From: Artemia franciscana
Lineage: Eukaryota; Arthropoda; Branchiopoda; Anostraca; Artemiidae
Assembly (NCBI RefSeq): GCF_032884065.1
Contig: NC_088866.1
Coordinates: 49,627,568-49,691,567 of the forward strand
Direction: 5' to 3'
Length of the DNA stretch: 64,000 nt
Below the pieces are notes generated by a model, which was not told the origin of the DNA, did not search any database, and saw only the letters and a list, made by a program, of their open reading frames with translations. The first letter of the stretch is position 1, and every line of letters starts with the position of its first letter. The position numbers and the translations under genes are program-made. This document shows positions 32,290 through 43,635 of this stretch, piece by piece.

Positions 32290-34215
32290 TTTAAGACTTT
32301 GTCAACTAGGCACAAAACAATGAAAGGTATTACACAAATCATTTTTCTTCTGTTACATGAGTACCGTCTAAACTCCACTTCAGCCTCCTTTCGGCTCCAC
32401 GATGATTTGTCCAATGCATAATAATCATATATGCATCGTGAGGAAACTCTTATTTTACTGATAATTTGGAGGCCCGTTTGCCTCCCAATACCCCTGAAAG
32501 TTTCAATTTGATACTCCAAGCCATTCCAGGGCTATTGCAGATATGCTTTTATAATAACCTTGCACCATTTGCATTCTTTTATGCCAGTACAGCAGACCGC
32601 TTAGCTTTAGGTGTACTGGCGATTTGTTTTTGCAGTTGATGATAGCCGAGTACAACTAGTTTGTATGAAAGTATATCAAATGTGTTTGTTTACGACGGAA
32701 GTTTGAGATCATCTTTTTGTCTTCTCTTTTACGCGAGAGCCTTCTGGACTTTCCTTTGGTCTTCTTTGAGCTTTATGATGACATACCAAGCGTATATTAA
32801 TTATATGTATATCAAGAATCAGACTATCATTATACTGATAAGATAGAGGTCCGCCTCCTCTTTTTTTCCAAAAAAAGAGGTTGATAACCTCTTTTTTGAT
32901 AACCTCTGCAATTTTTACTCAAAGTGTGGACCTTAGGCCGGATTGGTGAATATGATTTTGCATTTTGGAAAGCTTCGTAGAACTCTTGCTTGGGGCCAAA
33001 ATGGATGGTTTTTGCTTGTCCTTGAGACAGAGCTTATAGTGTGTGAATTGAATTGGAGTTTTATAGCCTATGTCAGAGAGAACTATCTGAAGTTCTACAG
33101 TCAAGCTTTCGTTTCGTCAAACCATGTTTGATATTTTGATATCAAACATGTTAGTTTTGATATCACTGATGATATCAAGTGCTATTTTGATAGTTTAGTG
33201 CATTTTATGTGCCAGCACAGCACAGCATACCCTGCTTCTTTCTCCCTGAAATTTTCACCTTGATACCCCAAGCCATTCCAATGTATTGTAGATATGCTAT
33301 TTTGATAACCTTGTACCACGTGCATTCTTTTATGCCAGCACAGCATACCACTTAGCTTTACGACGGAAGTTTGAGATCATCCTTCTGCCTCCTCTTTTAC
33401 ATGAGAGCCTTCTGAACTTTTCTTTGGTCTCCTTTGAGCTTTATGATGATATACTAAATGGACATTAATCATGTGCATACTAAGAATCAAACTATAATTA
33501 TTCTGATAAAATGGAGGTCCGCCTGCTCCTTTCTCCCTGAAATTTTCACCTTGATACCCCAAGCCATTCCAGTGTATTGTAGATATGCTATTTTGATAAC
33601 CTTGCACCACGTGCATTCTTTTATGCCAGCATAGCATACCACTTAGCTTTAAGTGTGCTGCTGATTTATTTTTGTGGTTGATGATAACCGACTAAAACTA
33701 GTTAGTATGAAAGTATGTCAACTGAGTACGTTTACGACGGAAGTTTGAGATCATCCTTCTGCCTCCTCTTTTACATGAGAGCCTTCTGAACTTTTCTTTG
33801 GTCTCCTTTGAGCTTTATGATGATATACTAAATGTACATTAATCATGTGCATACTAAGAATCAAACTATCATTATTCTGATAAGATAGAGGTCCGCCTGC
33901 TCCCTCCCCCTGAAATTTTCAGCTTGATACTCCAAGCTATTCCAGAGGTTTTGTAGATACGCTAGTTTGATAACCTCGTGCCACATAGTCCAAACGTATC
34001 CCTGTATACTAGCACAACATACTGTTTAGCTATAGGTGTGCTACTGATACATTTTCGTAGTTAATGATAACCCCGTACCACAAGTTTGTATGAACAAATG
34101 TCAACTATGCACGAAGACAATGACAGATCATTCTTCTGCTTCTTCTTGTACGTGAGTCTTTTGGAGCCCACTTCAGTTTTCTTTTGGCTTCATGATGTTT
34201 CTCCCGATTACTGGA
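32290..34215 (+). repeat. Diverged tandem array, unit ~370 bp, about five copies
   Basis: Recurring landmarks: 'aaattttcaccttgatac' (about 32490 in diverged form, 33246, 33540, 33913), 'tgcattcttttatgccag', 'gacggaagtttgagatcat' (32694, 33362, 33735) and 'gaggtccgcctcctc/gctc' (32846, 33513, 33890). The third unit lacks the middle segment, joining 'accacttagcttta' directly to 'cgacggaag'. Open frames inside (32079-32519, 33377-33637, 34105-34326, all -) are repeat-derived. Confidence 0.75.
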
Positions 34216-34284
34216 GATGATGGGAGAATAGGTGATCCTAGTGCAGGTGTTCTCTTCTATGAACATTGGTGGCACCTTAAGAAA

Positions 34285-34560
34285 TTGATGAAGGTTCTGC
34301 ACAATAATCACCTCTGGGAGGGACAAATGCCCTCCCCAGACTTCAGTTTACCCCCCACTAAAATTTATCTTTCCAAAAATCTTGCCGAAACTAAGATAAG
34401 CCTGCATAATTCAAACATCCACAGGAACGAGTCAGTTTTCTTTGGTATATCTTTACCTTTTTGTTTGTTTGTTGTTTTTTTTTCAATTTTTCACTTGACT
34501 GGAGAAAATTGGTTCCAATTCCCCACCCCCTAGGATCTTTACAAAATTACACTTCTATCT
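34285..34560 (+). repeat. Dispersed repeat R2, second copy
   Basis: Same order of shared words as 3832-4136 ('acaaatgcc', 'ccaaaaatcttg', 'agataagcctgca', 'gtatatctttaccttttt', 'gagaaaattgg'). The 113-residue open frame here is not a gene. Confidence 0.55.
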
Positions 34561-34889
34561 TTAACCTCTATAATTATCTGCTAGGTACAACATTCGGCGC
34601 ACACTAGCTCTTAAAGGGGGCGACATAGTGACAACTTGAAAGGAAAAAGGGGGCAGGTATTTGAAGCTCCAAAAGCTAAATTTAAGGGTCAAGTTTTCAC
34701 AAGAGGTCCTTCAAACCATCCTGGTAAGGGGCGGGGTCTACCCCCTAAATGTGCTTCCTTTGAAAAACATACTTAGACTAAGGGTGAAGAACAGATCCTG
34801 AGACGGCGGTAGCCCCCTCAATGCGGAAAGATTATTAGTGTAGAATGATAATTATATATTCATAATGCACTTAAATAGACAGAAGTAGG

Positions 34890-35225
34890 CATAGGGGAGG
34901 TATCTCAAATCAATATCTTCAGCCTTTACAACCTCCCCTACAAAGAGCGGCTAAAACTACTAGCCCTTGCTTACAGATTCGTACGCTGTGATTTGATCGA
35001 AACGTACAAGATATGTCATGGAGCATCTGAAGTGCTTACAGATAGGATAACTAATTGACCGAAACCACCTACGAGGAAATAATTTAAAAATCAAAGATGA
35101 GAGATTCCACAAAGATATTGGACAAAATCACATTATTTATGCATGGAACCAGTTGAGGCTGTCCTGTGTCCCACGATTTCAACTTTTAAAAACCAATTAA
35201 ACGCAATATTTTATCTCGAAGTATA
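34890..35225 (+). mobile_element. Non-LTR retrotransposon C-terminal fragment, broken
   Basis: The frame from about 34929 reads NLPYKERLKLLALAYRFVRC then DLIETYKICHGA, followed by a stop; further on KIKDERFHKDIGQNHII and AWNQLRLSCVPRFQLLKTN appear. This is the standard post-RT tail of jockey/CR1-type elements (LPxLxxRR...DLIxTYKIL...WNxLP...FKxxLD). The catalytic domain is absent and several stops interrupt it. Confidence 0.7.
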
Positions 35226-35561
35226 TTATATCAACAGGTTCCGAGGATATGTCTCAGTTGAAGAGAAGTTTTGAGTTAAAGAGAAGTCTGTGTTATTTTC
35301 ATTATTATAATAAGACACTTCTTAGCTTTATTTAAGCAATATTTAATTATAATTAATATTTTCCAAAGAACCACTTGAAAGGATGAAAACATACACCCAG
35401 AATGTTGAATTTTGGAATTCCAGACCTCGACAGACAAGTTTTTCTTCAGAGATGATCTCGCCAAATCAATGTTAACAGAAAATAAAAAGAATAAAACTCC
35501 AAGTTTCCACCTTTTTACCATAGTGATAACTTTAACCCATATTGGCCAAACATTTCACAAG

Positions 35562-35779
35562 CAGGGGCGGATCCAGAACAAAATCTTGGGGGAAGGCCCT
35601 ATGTGACAAAGGCACAAATGAGCAAAACCTTGGGGGGGAAGTGTGACGAAAGTGCCAATAATTGACCAAATTGACAAATTTTTCTAAAGACAGATTAAAA
35701 AAAAGAAGAAGAAAAAACAAGATAAGAAGGCACCAGAATAAATTTTGGGAGGTCCCACTTGCTCCAGGATCCTCCAGTG
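35562..35779. mobile_element. hAT-type MITE, 218 bp, near-perfect 8 bp TSD
   Basis: Left end caggggcggatccagaa, right end reversed cactggaggatcctgga: an imperfect inverted repeat around GGATCC. Flanks ttcacaag (35554-35561) and ttcccaag (35780-35787) differ at one base. Non-coding. Confidence 0.8.
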
Positions 35780-36247
35780 TTCCCAAGTAAAAAGGTTATG
35801 AGGCGGAGGCAGGCATTTGGTTTGAAGTATCAAAAGGCAATAAAAAGATCTACCAATGTGATTGTGCGTCTAATTCTTGAAGTACCAAGGGCAGTGGAAA
35901 TAAAATCTGGCTACTTTAATTGGTCAAGTGCAAACTTCTGCAGCCATATATACCTTAAAAATACTTAAAGCTGGGAATCGAATTTTTAATGAAAAAAGAC
36001 CTCCATGTGCGGTTATTTATTTTTTTTCTTTTTTATAGTAGCGAACGCCAAATTAATTTTTTTTTTTTTTAATTTCGCAAGAAAGAAAAAAGAGACGTTA
36101 AAATTTGAAGCAAACAGAAGTTGCCTAAATACGAAAAGTGCATCTTTCAATACCTCTTTACATAAAATTTTAATTTTCGCTTTACTAAAAACTTGTCACA
36201 GTATTTCGACCCCTTATACTTCGACAATCTAACAGAATTCCGTCCCT

Positions 36248-36965
36248 TAGGCAATTTACTACTACTAACAAATCACTGCAGCACCAAGCCGACTGAGGCC
36301 AACACAGCTACACACTCCTCCTCCATCCGGATCTATTCAAAGCCTCCCTGTTTACACCCTCCCAGGAAGTTCTCATTTCCTTTAAATCTTTCTATATGAC
36401 ATCCTCCCACCGCAAACGCAAACGACCTACTTTCCGTTTAAACCTAGACGAGAGGCCAGAGAGGCCAACCGCAGTTCAGCAATGCCAATCCGCAGAACAT
36501 GACTAGCCACCTCAAACTTTCTCTCATTATAGCCCTAGGATTGAACCACACTTTTTGTACAGCCTACTGTTTGAAATACGTCAGTAAGCTGGGTACCCAG
36601 AACAATCCGTAGGCAATTTCTCTAGAAAACATCTAGCAAATCTTCACCTCACCCACTTTTCGGAGCGCCCATGCTTCAGAGCCATGTTTGAACACTGTCA
36701 TTACTGTAGCTTCCATTCTAATCTTGGTTTGCAGACTTATCTTCCTATTTTTCCAAACTTTTTTTTAACTGTGAAAAAAAAAATCTGAACCTTGGGTATT
36801 CTACTGTTAACATCTTCACTGCTCCCACTGTCTTTACTTATAATACTACCAAGGTTAATGAAGCTGTCCACCTGATCAATCTTTTTGTTACCCAACGTCA
36901 CCTTTAAAACTTTGAAAAATTCCAACTGGCGCTTACGAAACGAGCATCTAAACTTGCTGAGTCTA
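36248..36965 (-). mobile_element. Non-LTR retrotransposon (TAG-tailed family), 5'-truncated copy
   Basis: On the - strand it encodes the post-RT region with breaks: LKVTLGNKKIDQVDSFINLG, SIISKDSGSSEDVNSRI, then homologues of GSEAWALRK, NCLRIVLGT and the terminal SAWCC-like end, and finishes with a (TAG)n tail at 36248-36260. It corresponds to about 40770-41440 of the longer + strand copy. Several frameshifts; inactive. Confidence 0.8.
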
Positions 36966-37821
36966 ATATTCTAGAAAACGACATCGTCTGACCATTATTA
37001 ATATACTGAGTGTTTGATGATATAGATGATATACAGAAGTTGAACTTTTTTCTTCTCTTCTTTGGAAAAATTCAGAACTGAAATGAACTTTTTTTGTTCT
37101 GGGAAAATTTAGAACTGAAGCAGAACTTTTTATCTGTTTTAGAGGAAATTCAAAACTGAAGTGTAAATAGCAAATTATTCTCTAGTCTCTAAAAGTTTTT
37201 TTCGCATGAAAGGAAAAAGTGACGTTAAAATTTGAAGCAAACAGAAGTTGTCTAAATACGAGAAGTGCACCTTTTAATACCTCTTCACATAAAAGTTTAA
37301 TTTTTGCTTTACTGAAAACTTGTCACAGTGTTCTCACCCCTAATACTTCTTCGTTAGCAACAAATTAAAACAGAAATTAAATAAAAATAAGTTTGATTCA
37401 AGTGAAAATAAGTGAAGCGATGTTAAAAGCGGAAGCAGCCAGAAATTGCCATAAATATGAATAGAGTTACCACATCAAATTATTCTTCACACAGAATCTT
37501 TACTTTACCTTTACTAAAAGCTTATTATTGTGTTTCCACCCTCCATACTTTTTCATCTGTAATAAATTAAAACAGAAATCAAATGAAAAAATTTCATCAC
37601 AGGAAGGAAAAAAGCGATATTAAACTTCCGGTTTACTGAAAACTTATCATAGCGCCCCCTTCCCATAGTTCTTCATTTCTTCAAGCTTCCTAAAGAGCAA
37701 TGATATGAGGGCCCCTAATAGTAGATGAATGATATTAGTGTTCCCTGGAGCCACAAGTCGTTCGGCCTACACAGAAAGTCCCTAGTTCCCCAAGAGATTA
37801 GAATGTGTTACAATGAACTAC

Positions 37822-38140
37822 TAATACTACTAATAATAATAACTCACTGCAGCACCAAGCCGCCTGAGGCCAACACAGCTACGCACGCTCCTTCTCCAAC
37901 CCATTCTATTCAAGGCCTCCCTCTTTACACCCCCTCCACTGGGAACTTCCCAGGAAGTTCCAATTTCCCTTAAATCATTATTTATGACATCCTCCCAACC
38001 CAGACAAGGACGACCTACTTTCCGTGTAGCCCCAGATGGTTGGCCAAAAAGAACAATCTTTGACAATCTGTCATCCTTCATCCGCAGAACGTGGCCTAGC
38101 CATCTCAACCTTTCTTTCATTATAGCCCTAGAAAGCGGAA
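37822..38140 (-). mobile_element. Non-LTR retrotransposon (TAG-tailed family), short copy with open C-terminal frame
   Basis: A continuous - strand frame covers the last ~105 residues of the element: PLSRAIMKERLRWLGHVLRM, KDDRLSKIVLFGQPS, GRPCLGWEDVINNDL and EALNRMGWRRSVRSCVGLRR, followed by a (TAT/TAG)n tail. The RWLGHVLRM and W-x-R-R-x-x-x-x-C pattern is the family's C-terminal signature. 5'-truncated, so not autonomous. Confidence 0.85.
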
Positions 38141-38579
38141 TACAATGAACAACGACAAATGAATAATATAAAATGAAATACAAGAAACCCCGAAGCTTAA
38201 TTGAGAGATTTAATCTATTTCAAGGGTTAAATATTCAGTGAAAATACTGTTCTAATCAGTCTGATTTTTTTCTACAAATCCCAAAACAAAAACAAAAATA
38301 ATCTCATTTTGTTTTTTATTAAACACAAGATATAATATTCGTACCGTAATATATTTCAATTCTACCAACACGGGAAAAATAGAAAACTAAATTTGCCAAA
38401 CAATGAATATTGCAATATCACAGGACATACAGACCTACATATACATCTTAATAGCAGTGGAGAATAGAGTGAATCTAATTTGTATTTCCAAACTCTACAA
38501 TTTTAAATTTACCATCAGCGGGATCAACCCCATTGCATCCTACAAATTGGGCTCAAGGTCTAGGGTCTATCTTCTCCGA

Positions 38580-38910
38580 TCTTTGCCATAAAATTCAATT
38601 TATTCATAAGAAAAATTACCATTTAGTGGTATTCGAACCCATGACCTCCATCATGCCTGGTTGGACTCTATCCAAAAGCTACGAGGACATTACTATTGCA
38701 GAGCTCAAAATCACACCATCTTGAAATAAAATTCTGCTTATTAGTTTAAAACTTCATCTTCAGTGGGATTCGAACCCAGAACATCTTGCAATCTGAATTG
38801 CACTCTGCATAAAGCCACAAGAGCATGCTTCTGAAATATCATTATACCCAAGCTGAAGTTCACACATCCTTTAGAATCTTGACATAAAATTCCTTTTATT
38901 AGTAAAAAAA
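38580..38910 (-). repeat. Tandem tRNA-like repeats with B boxes, ~137 bp period
   Basis: On the - strand, GGGTTCGAATCCCAC (38763-38777) and GGGTTCGAATACCAC (38626-38640) are B-box-like T arms 137 bp apart. Each is preceded by a plausible but weak A-box/anticodon-arm region and followed by the shared spacer 'aataag/a...gaattttat...caagat', which also occurs a third time at 38866-38900. The arms do not complete a cloverleaf. A tandem tRNA-derived SINE fragment is the likeliest reading. Confidence 0.55.
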
Positions 38911-39989
38911 ATCTCGAGGATCTTTTATATCTTAGAGCTTTAATTTCTGTCAAATTTCTATTCCAACTTACAGAGAGGAAAAGAATCGTCCCAAAAATCG
39001 CATAGTTGTCTCAAAACCGCAAGATGAGACGTTTCCAAAATATTTCAGGAACAGACTTTGACCCCAAGCACCCCAATCTTGTTGGCAGGTGTACCCCAAT
39101 CTTTGCACCTATTAGTCCTACCAACCGTAAACCCTTATTCTCGATTAAAAGCCCAAAGATTCTTATCCTCTCCTCAGTATGACCACCAAGATAGATGTCT
39201 GTTATTTCGGAAAGATTCAATGTTTTTTAAATTCTATAAACTATCTTAAAAAAAACCACCCAGTTTCAGTTCACAGTCTATATACCCCTAATAAACGCAA
39301 TAGCGTCGAGACAATCTTTTACGGTTGCACGTTTTAGAAATGTGATGATCAAATCAAATTGGGGGTCATTTTCAAACCATTTTTCCATGGTCAGTACCTT
39401 CGTTGCCAAGGTCATCAGCCACTTGGACACCTGAAAGAAATGAAGGGCAAGAAGCAAGAAAAAAAACTAACAAAAAGAACAAAAAAGCAGATAATGTCAA
39501 AAACAGTTCAATTTACAAATTTGACTAAAAACACTACATACAACCAACAAGGAACTGCCAGCGGAGGAGAAATAAATTTAAGTCAAGGTGTTCAAGTTTC
39601 AGTGAATATTTTTCTAATTAGAAAAAGAAATCGTGTTTTTCCATGTGTAACAGGGGAGCGAAACGACGGAAAGGATAGAAAAGTTGCTTGTGATGCTAGG
39701 TGGGGGTAAATTTTGAGGTAATATGAGAGATGTTGATAGACTAAATATTTAACAGATTACAGGGATTATGAAGGGAAGTATTAGTTTCTGTTTATATAAT
39801 AGGGGAATAAAGCGACGGGGACAAAAGGTAAATTGCTCCTAATACTATGAGGAGAGGTTAATAGGAAAACGGATTCAAACAAGTCTGAAAGATCATCGCT
39901 ACTGGGAAAGATGTAGAAATTACTGATTCCTGCCACGTAAAAAGATTATGAGACGTACTTTTAAGAACTATTAAATTCTAGATTACATG

Positions 39990-41655
39990 GCTTTCAGATA
40001 AGATAATATTTTTAAATAAGTTACTGAAGATTTTGAATATGATTTTTGAATATGGGAAGGTACCTAACGATTTTAGGAAAACCTTAATTAAACCACTATA
40101 TAAGAAAGTGGTAAGAGTGAGTGAGGTAATTATCGAGGCATTAGTCTGATCTCTGTAAGTAGCAAATTTCTTAGTAATATGGTGCTTTTTAGACCGAGAG
40201 ATGCTGTACACAAAATTTTAAGAGGAGAACCACGCGGTTTTAGAAAAGGTAGAGGACCTGTCGACCAAATTTTCATTCTTAGGTTAATATTCATAGGTGC
40301 ATAAGTTTTCAAACTCCTTTGGTCCTCAGTTTTATATATATTATGATCAAGCGTTCGAATCCGTTGGTAGAACAGCTTTAGCAAAAGTTTTATCCTTATA
40401 TGGTATATCAGACAAATACATGAAAGTGATTATTGCTATGCACGAGAACAGTACTGCTGCGGTTAAGGTAGGAAATGAGGTTAGCAACTGGTTTTGTATT
40501 AAATCAGGAGTTAAGCAGAGTTGTGTTCTATCCCTTTTTATATGGATCATTTTAATGTATTTTATCTTAAGAAGCCCAGGAAAGCCCATGGGAGACCGCG
40601 GAATCAAATGGTGAGGAAAAACTCTCCTGGACTATGATTTAAGCGTCCTAGATGAAAGTATGAGCGAAACAAATGAACTTCCAGAGGTTTTACAAGTTCA
40701 GAGTAATAGAATAGGTTTGAAAATTAATATTAAGAAGACTAAGTCACTAAGGCCATGAATAAGCGAAGACGAAAAGGTGACGTTGGGCAAAGAAAAGGTT
40801 GATGAAGTGGACAGCTTCACTTACCTTGGTGGTATCATTAGTAAAGACGGTGGAAGCAGTAAAGATATTAAAAGTAGAATAGCCAAGGCTCAGGGTGTTT
40901 TTTTCACAGTTAGAAAAAGTTTGGAAGAATAAGAAGATAAGTCGGCAAACCAAGATTAGAATATTAGAAGCTACAGTGATAGCAGCGGTCAAATATGGCT
41001 CTGAAGCTTGGGCGCTCCAAAAAGCGGATGAAGATTTACTACATGTTTTCCAGAGAAATGGCCTAAGGATTGTTCTGGGTACCGACAGATTGACCGTATT
41101 GCAAACAGTAGGCTGTACGAAAAGTGTGGCTGAATCTCGCTGTCTAGGGCTATAATGAGAGAAAGGTTGAGATGGCTAGGGCACGCTCTGCGGATGATGA
41201 ATGACAGATTGCCAAAGACTGTCCTTTTCAGCCAGCCATCTAGGACCAAACGGAAAGCAGGTCGTCCGCACTTGGAGTGGAAACATCCAATAAACATAGC
41301 GTAAAATTTAAAGGAAATAGGGACTTCCTGGGAGGGTGTGAAGAGGAAGGCTTTGAACAGATTGGGCTGGATCTGGAGCGTACGTAGCTGTGTTGGCCTC
41401 AGGTGGCTTGGTACTGCGGTGAGCTGTTAGTAGTAGTAGTTGCAATGGTTTTCACAGATTAGCAGGGATTACTGATGATCAGAGAGATATTATCAGGGAT
41501 TATGAATTTTTTTTATGAAGGGAAAGAATATTCTTTCATATATAATAGGAGAACAAAGCAACAAGGACGATAGAGAAACTTCGTGCGAATAGGGATTATT
41601 ATAGGTTATAAATCTTAAGGATTTTGTGATATCACTGATAGACCAAAAAAGTCTC
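39990..41655 (+). pseudogene. Non-LTR retrotransposon (TAG-tailed family), RT region and 3' end, inactive
   Basis: The longest copy of this family here. Pieces in order: a RT finger-like segment (about 40030-40270, with GFRKGRGPVDQIF), YYDQAFESV in place of the usual AFD motif (about 40336), AAVKVGNEVSNWF and KSGVKQSCVLS (RT motif B, about 40459-40530), then LLDYDLSVLDE at 40624-40656 where the catalytic YADD box should be: two residues are lost, leaving Y-D. Downstream KINIKKTKSL, SFTYLGGIISKDGG, GSEAWALQKADEDLL and a C-terminal end at about 41440 with (TAG)n. The 3' UTR extends to 'gaccaaaaaag' at 41641-41653, as shown by the truncated copy at 44358. Multiple stops and shifts. Probably RTE- or L1-like; clade not settled. 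Confidence 0.8.
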
Positions 41656-41689
41656 AAATCCTCGGTCCCGGTCAACGCAGAAACATCTG

Positions 41690-42060
41690 ATCCCCGCCAC
41701 AAGTGCAAGTAAATAAAAATATGGGAGGCATTATTCACAGGGGTTATTAGGTTGGTTGGATCATTGGGATTTACCGATTTTATCACAGAATATGAAAAGA
41801 AGTTATAAGGGATATTATAGATATTATTAAGGATTTGAGGGACAAAAACAAGGATGGTGAATTTTGTTATGAAGGGAAAGAATATTCTTTCACATACAAA
41901 TGGCAAGCGAAGCGACGCAGACGATAGAAAAATCACTTGTGATGCCACTACGGGAAGTTGATGTGAATGAGGATAAAGACTTTTGGAGAATACAATTTCT
42001 CTGTGAGAATTTGAAAACCATTTACTGGGAAACGCTGGCACCTGATCACGTCACAAGTAG
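41690..42060 (+). repeat. Iterated 'gaagggaaagaatattctttca' motif region
   Basis: The word set 'atgaagggaaagaatattc', 'gcgaagcgacg', 'cgatagaaaaa' seen in the retrotransposon 3' UTR (41510-41580) occurs again at 41870-41930 and, more diverged, at 39655-39835 upstream of the RT. The 182-residue open frame on the - strand (41493-42041) is a shadow of this repetition. Confidence 0.5.
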
Positions 42061-42241
42061 ACAAGTTATATATAGATATAAAACCTTTATATATAAATAT
42101 AAAGCCTCATGGATTAACTTATTACATTGAATTGATTCTCCTCTTCCTACAATGGCAACAAGAAAGTCAGGCACATCTAGTCAACATCAAGATAAATAAA
42201 TCCACTACAATTGAAATATCAAATATTTCATAGATACACTC

Positions 42242-42722
42242 GGCTGTGATAATTAAAAGTGCGACATATACCATTTTTTAACTTTTAAGGAGAGCCAAAA
42301 AACGGAAAAAAGTTTGTCGGTTGTGGTCGTTCTGAAGGGTGAGGCTAATGTGAATAAAGGAAACATAGTCTAAACCAACTTTTTATGGTCTTTACAGAGG
42401 TATAAGTTAAATTCAAGTATTCAAAATTATTCTATTTTTGTAGTATGCCTCCTTTTTGATTGAAAAAAACGTTGACAAATGACAGGCCCACATGTTATAC
42501 ATCCATAAGATAATCCTCTTCTGTCATTCTGAATTGCAACAAGACCTGATAAAAAGAGACATGCGCCACTTAGAGGCATATGTCTCTTTTAACCTTGTAA
42601 TAGTACAAGATAGGACAATTCTTACTACACAATTCCATTTCTCATGCTTAGTTTACCCATGACACATACATAACTCATTTTCAACGAAAATGGCATGTGT
42701 TGCACTTTTAATTATCACAGCC
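42242..42722. mobile_element. Terminal-inverted-repeat element, 481 bp, non-coding
   Basis: The left end ggctgtgataattaaaagtg and right end (reversed) match over ~36 bp with about four mismatches, ending ccattttt. No open frame. It carries an internal hairpin at about 42551-42590 (arms aaaagagacatgcgcc / ggcatatgtctctttt). I see no clear TSD, so the superfamily is open. Confidence 0.75.
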
Positions 42723-43451
42723 ACGCTAATGTCCAATCTTAGAGGGGGGGAAGAAGCAAAGAAGTTTTTTCTGGAAGGGGGAGGGGTCAGAACACGAGAA
42801 AAATAGCACTGTAAAAAACAAAAACTTCAAACTAAGAAACAGAAACAAAGAAAGAGCACATTTTATAAAACGAATAAAGAGACTAGAAAAAATATACACT
42901 TTTAATAAGTTTTATTGCCTCTGGGTTTGAATAATGTGTTTTGCACTTATAAAGGAGAAAATACAAAAATCACGAAAGGAAATTAAAATTTGGAAAAAAG
43001 TAAAGTAAAGGGAGGCAAAAAATAAAGTTCCAAATAAGTTAAAAATCACAATAAAACTAGTTATTGCGAGTCACATATACAGCTCGGCTGCGACATCTTA
43101 CATAAACGGTGGTAAAAAAAAAAGGCAATACATAACACCAACATAACCAAAATAAAAAAAAACAATACCTTCCTTTTTTATTATTATTTGGTGCCGTTTG
43201 GTTGAAGAAAAAATCTTTCTCTGGGCGTCCAGGATGCAGAAAAAAATGTTTTAACACAAAGGCTTTATTTCCTAGCTATTTCCGCGAGCGAGAAAGGAAT
43301 ATAAAACACATTAAAAAAAAAAAAAAAAAAAAAACAACTTCCAAATGTTTTGAGAATAAAAAAAAATAAACCAAAGATGGTAAATCGCTAGAATCAATTT
43401 AATCTGAGAGGACAGAATGTAAGTAAGTTTAAAAAAATGCAACACTATACA
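42723..43451. other. Intergenic/intronic AT-rich stretch
   Basis: Homopolymer-rich, with poly(A) near 43313-43334. The open frame at 43057-43257 (-) shows nothing recognisable. Confidence 0.5.
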
Positions 43452-43635
43452 ACGTTGGCGTAAAGAGCGGGGGTTGAAGAGGGGACAGTCCCTCTCAAAT
43501 ATGGAAAAATTTCTGGTCGTTTTAATTTAATATCTTGCTCTTCACTTTGATTAAAAAAACTTGTTTATTATACGAACTATTGGGAAATATCCCCCTTTCC
43601 TTATAGTTCGTAACCACTAACTGTTTGATCCAGAG
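43452..43635 (-). repeat. R1 terminal fragment, reverse orientation
   Basis: Contains 'gcgtaaagagcgggg', 'aatttctggtcgttttaa' and then, after a deletion, the R1 terminal hairpin region 'agttcgtaaccactaactgtttgatcc'-like end. The joining of the fold-back block to the terminal block shows an internal deletion derivative. Confidence 0.65.

Noticed and set aside
32079-32519. Full 146-codon - strand frame as one gene
   Set aside because: Its upstream two thirds lie in a diverged unit of the 32-34 kb array; only the last ~140 bp is kept as a weak terminal-exon candidate.
38763-38777. Functional tRNA gene on the - strand
   Set aside because: Only the T arm is well formed; the anticodon loop would be six bases and no acceptor stem closes.
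39359-39709. 116-codon open frame on the + strand
   Set aside because: Low-complexity lysine-rich start followed by retrotransposon-associated repeat words; no domain or exon boundaries.
41493-42041. 182-codon open frame on the - strand, longest in the region
   Set aside because: It spans iterated retrotransposon 3' UTR motifs; the peptide itself repeats (two IIYERIFFPF-like blocks) and has no domain or splice context.
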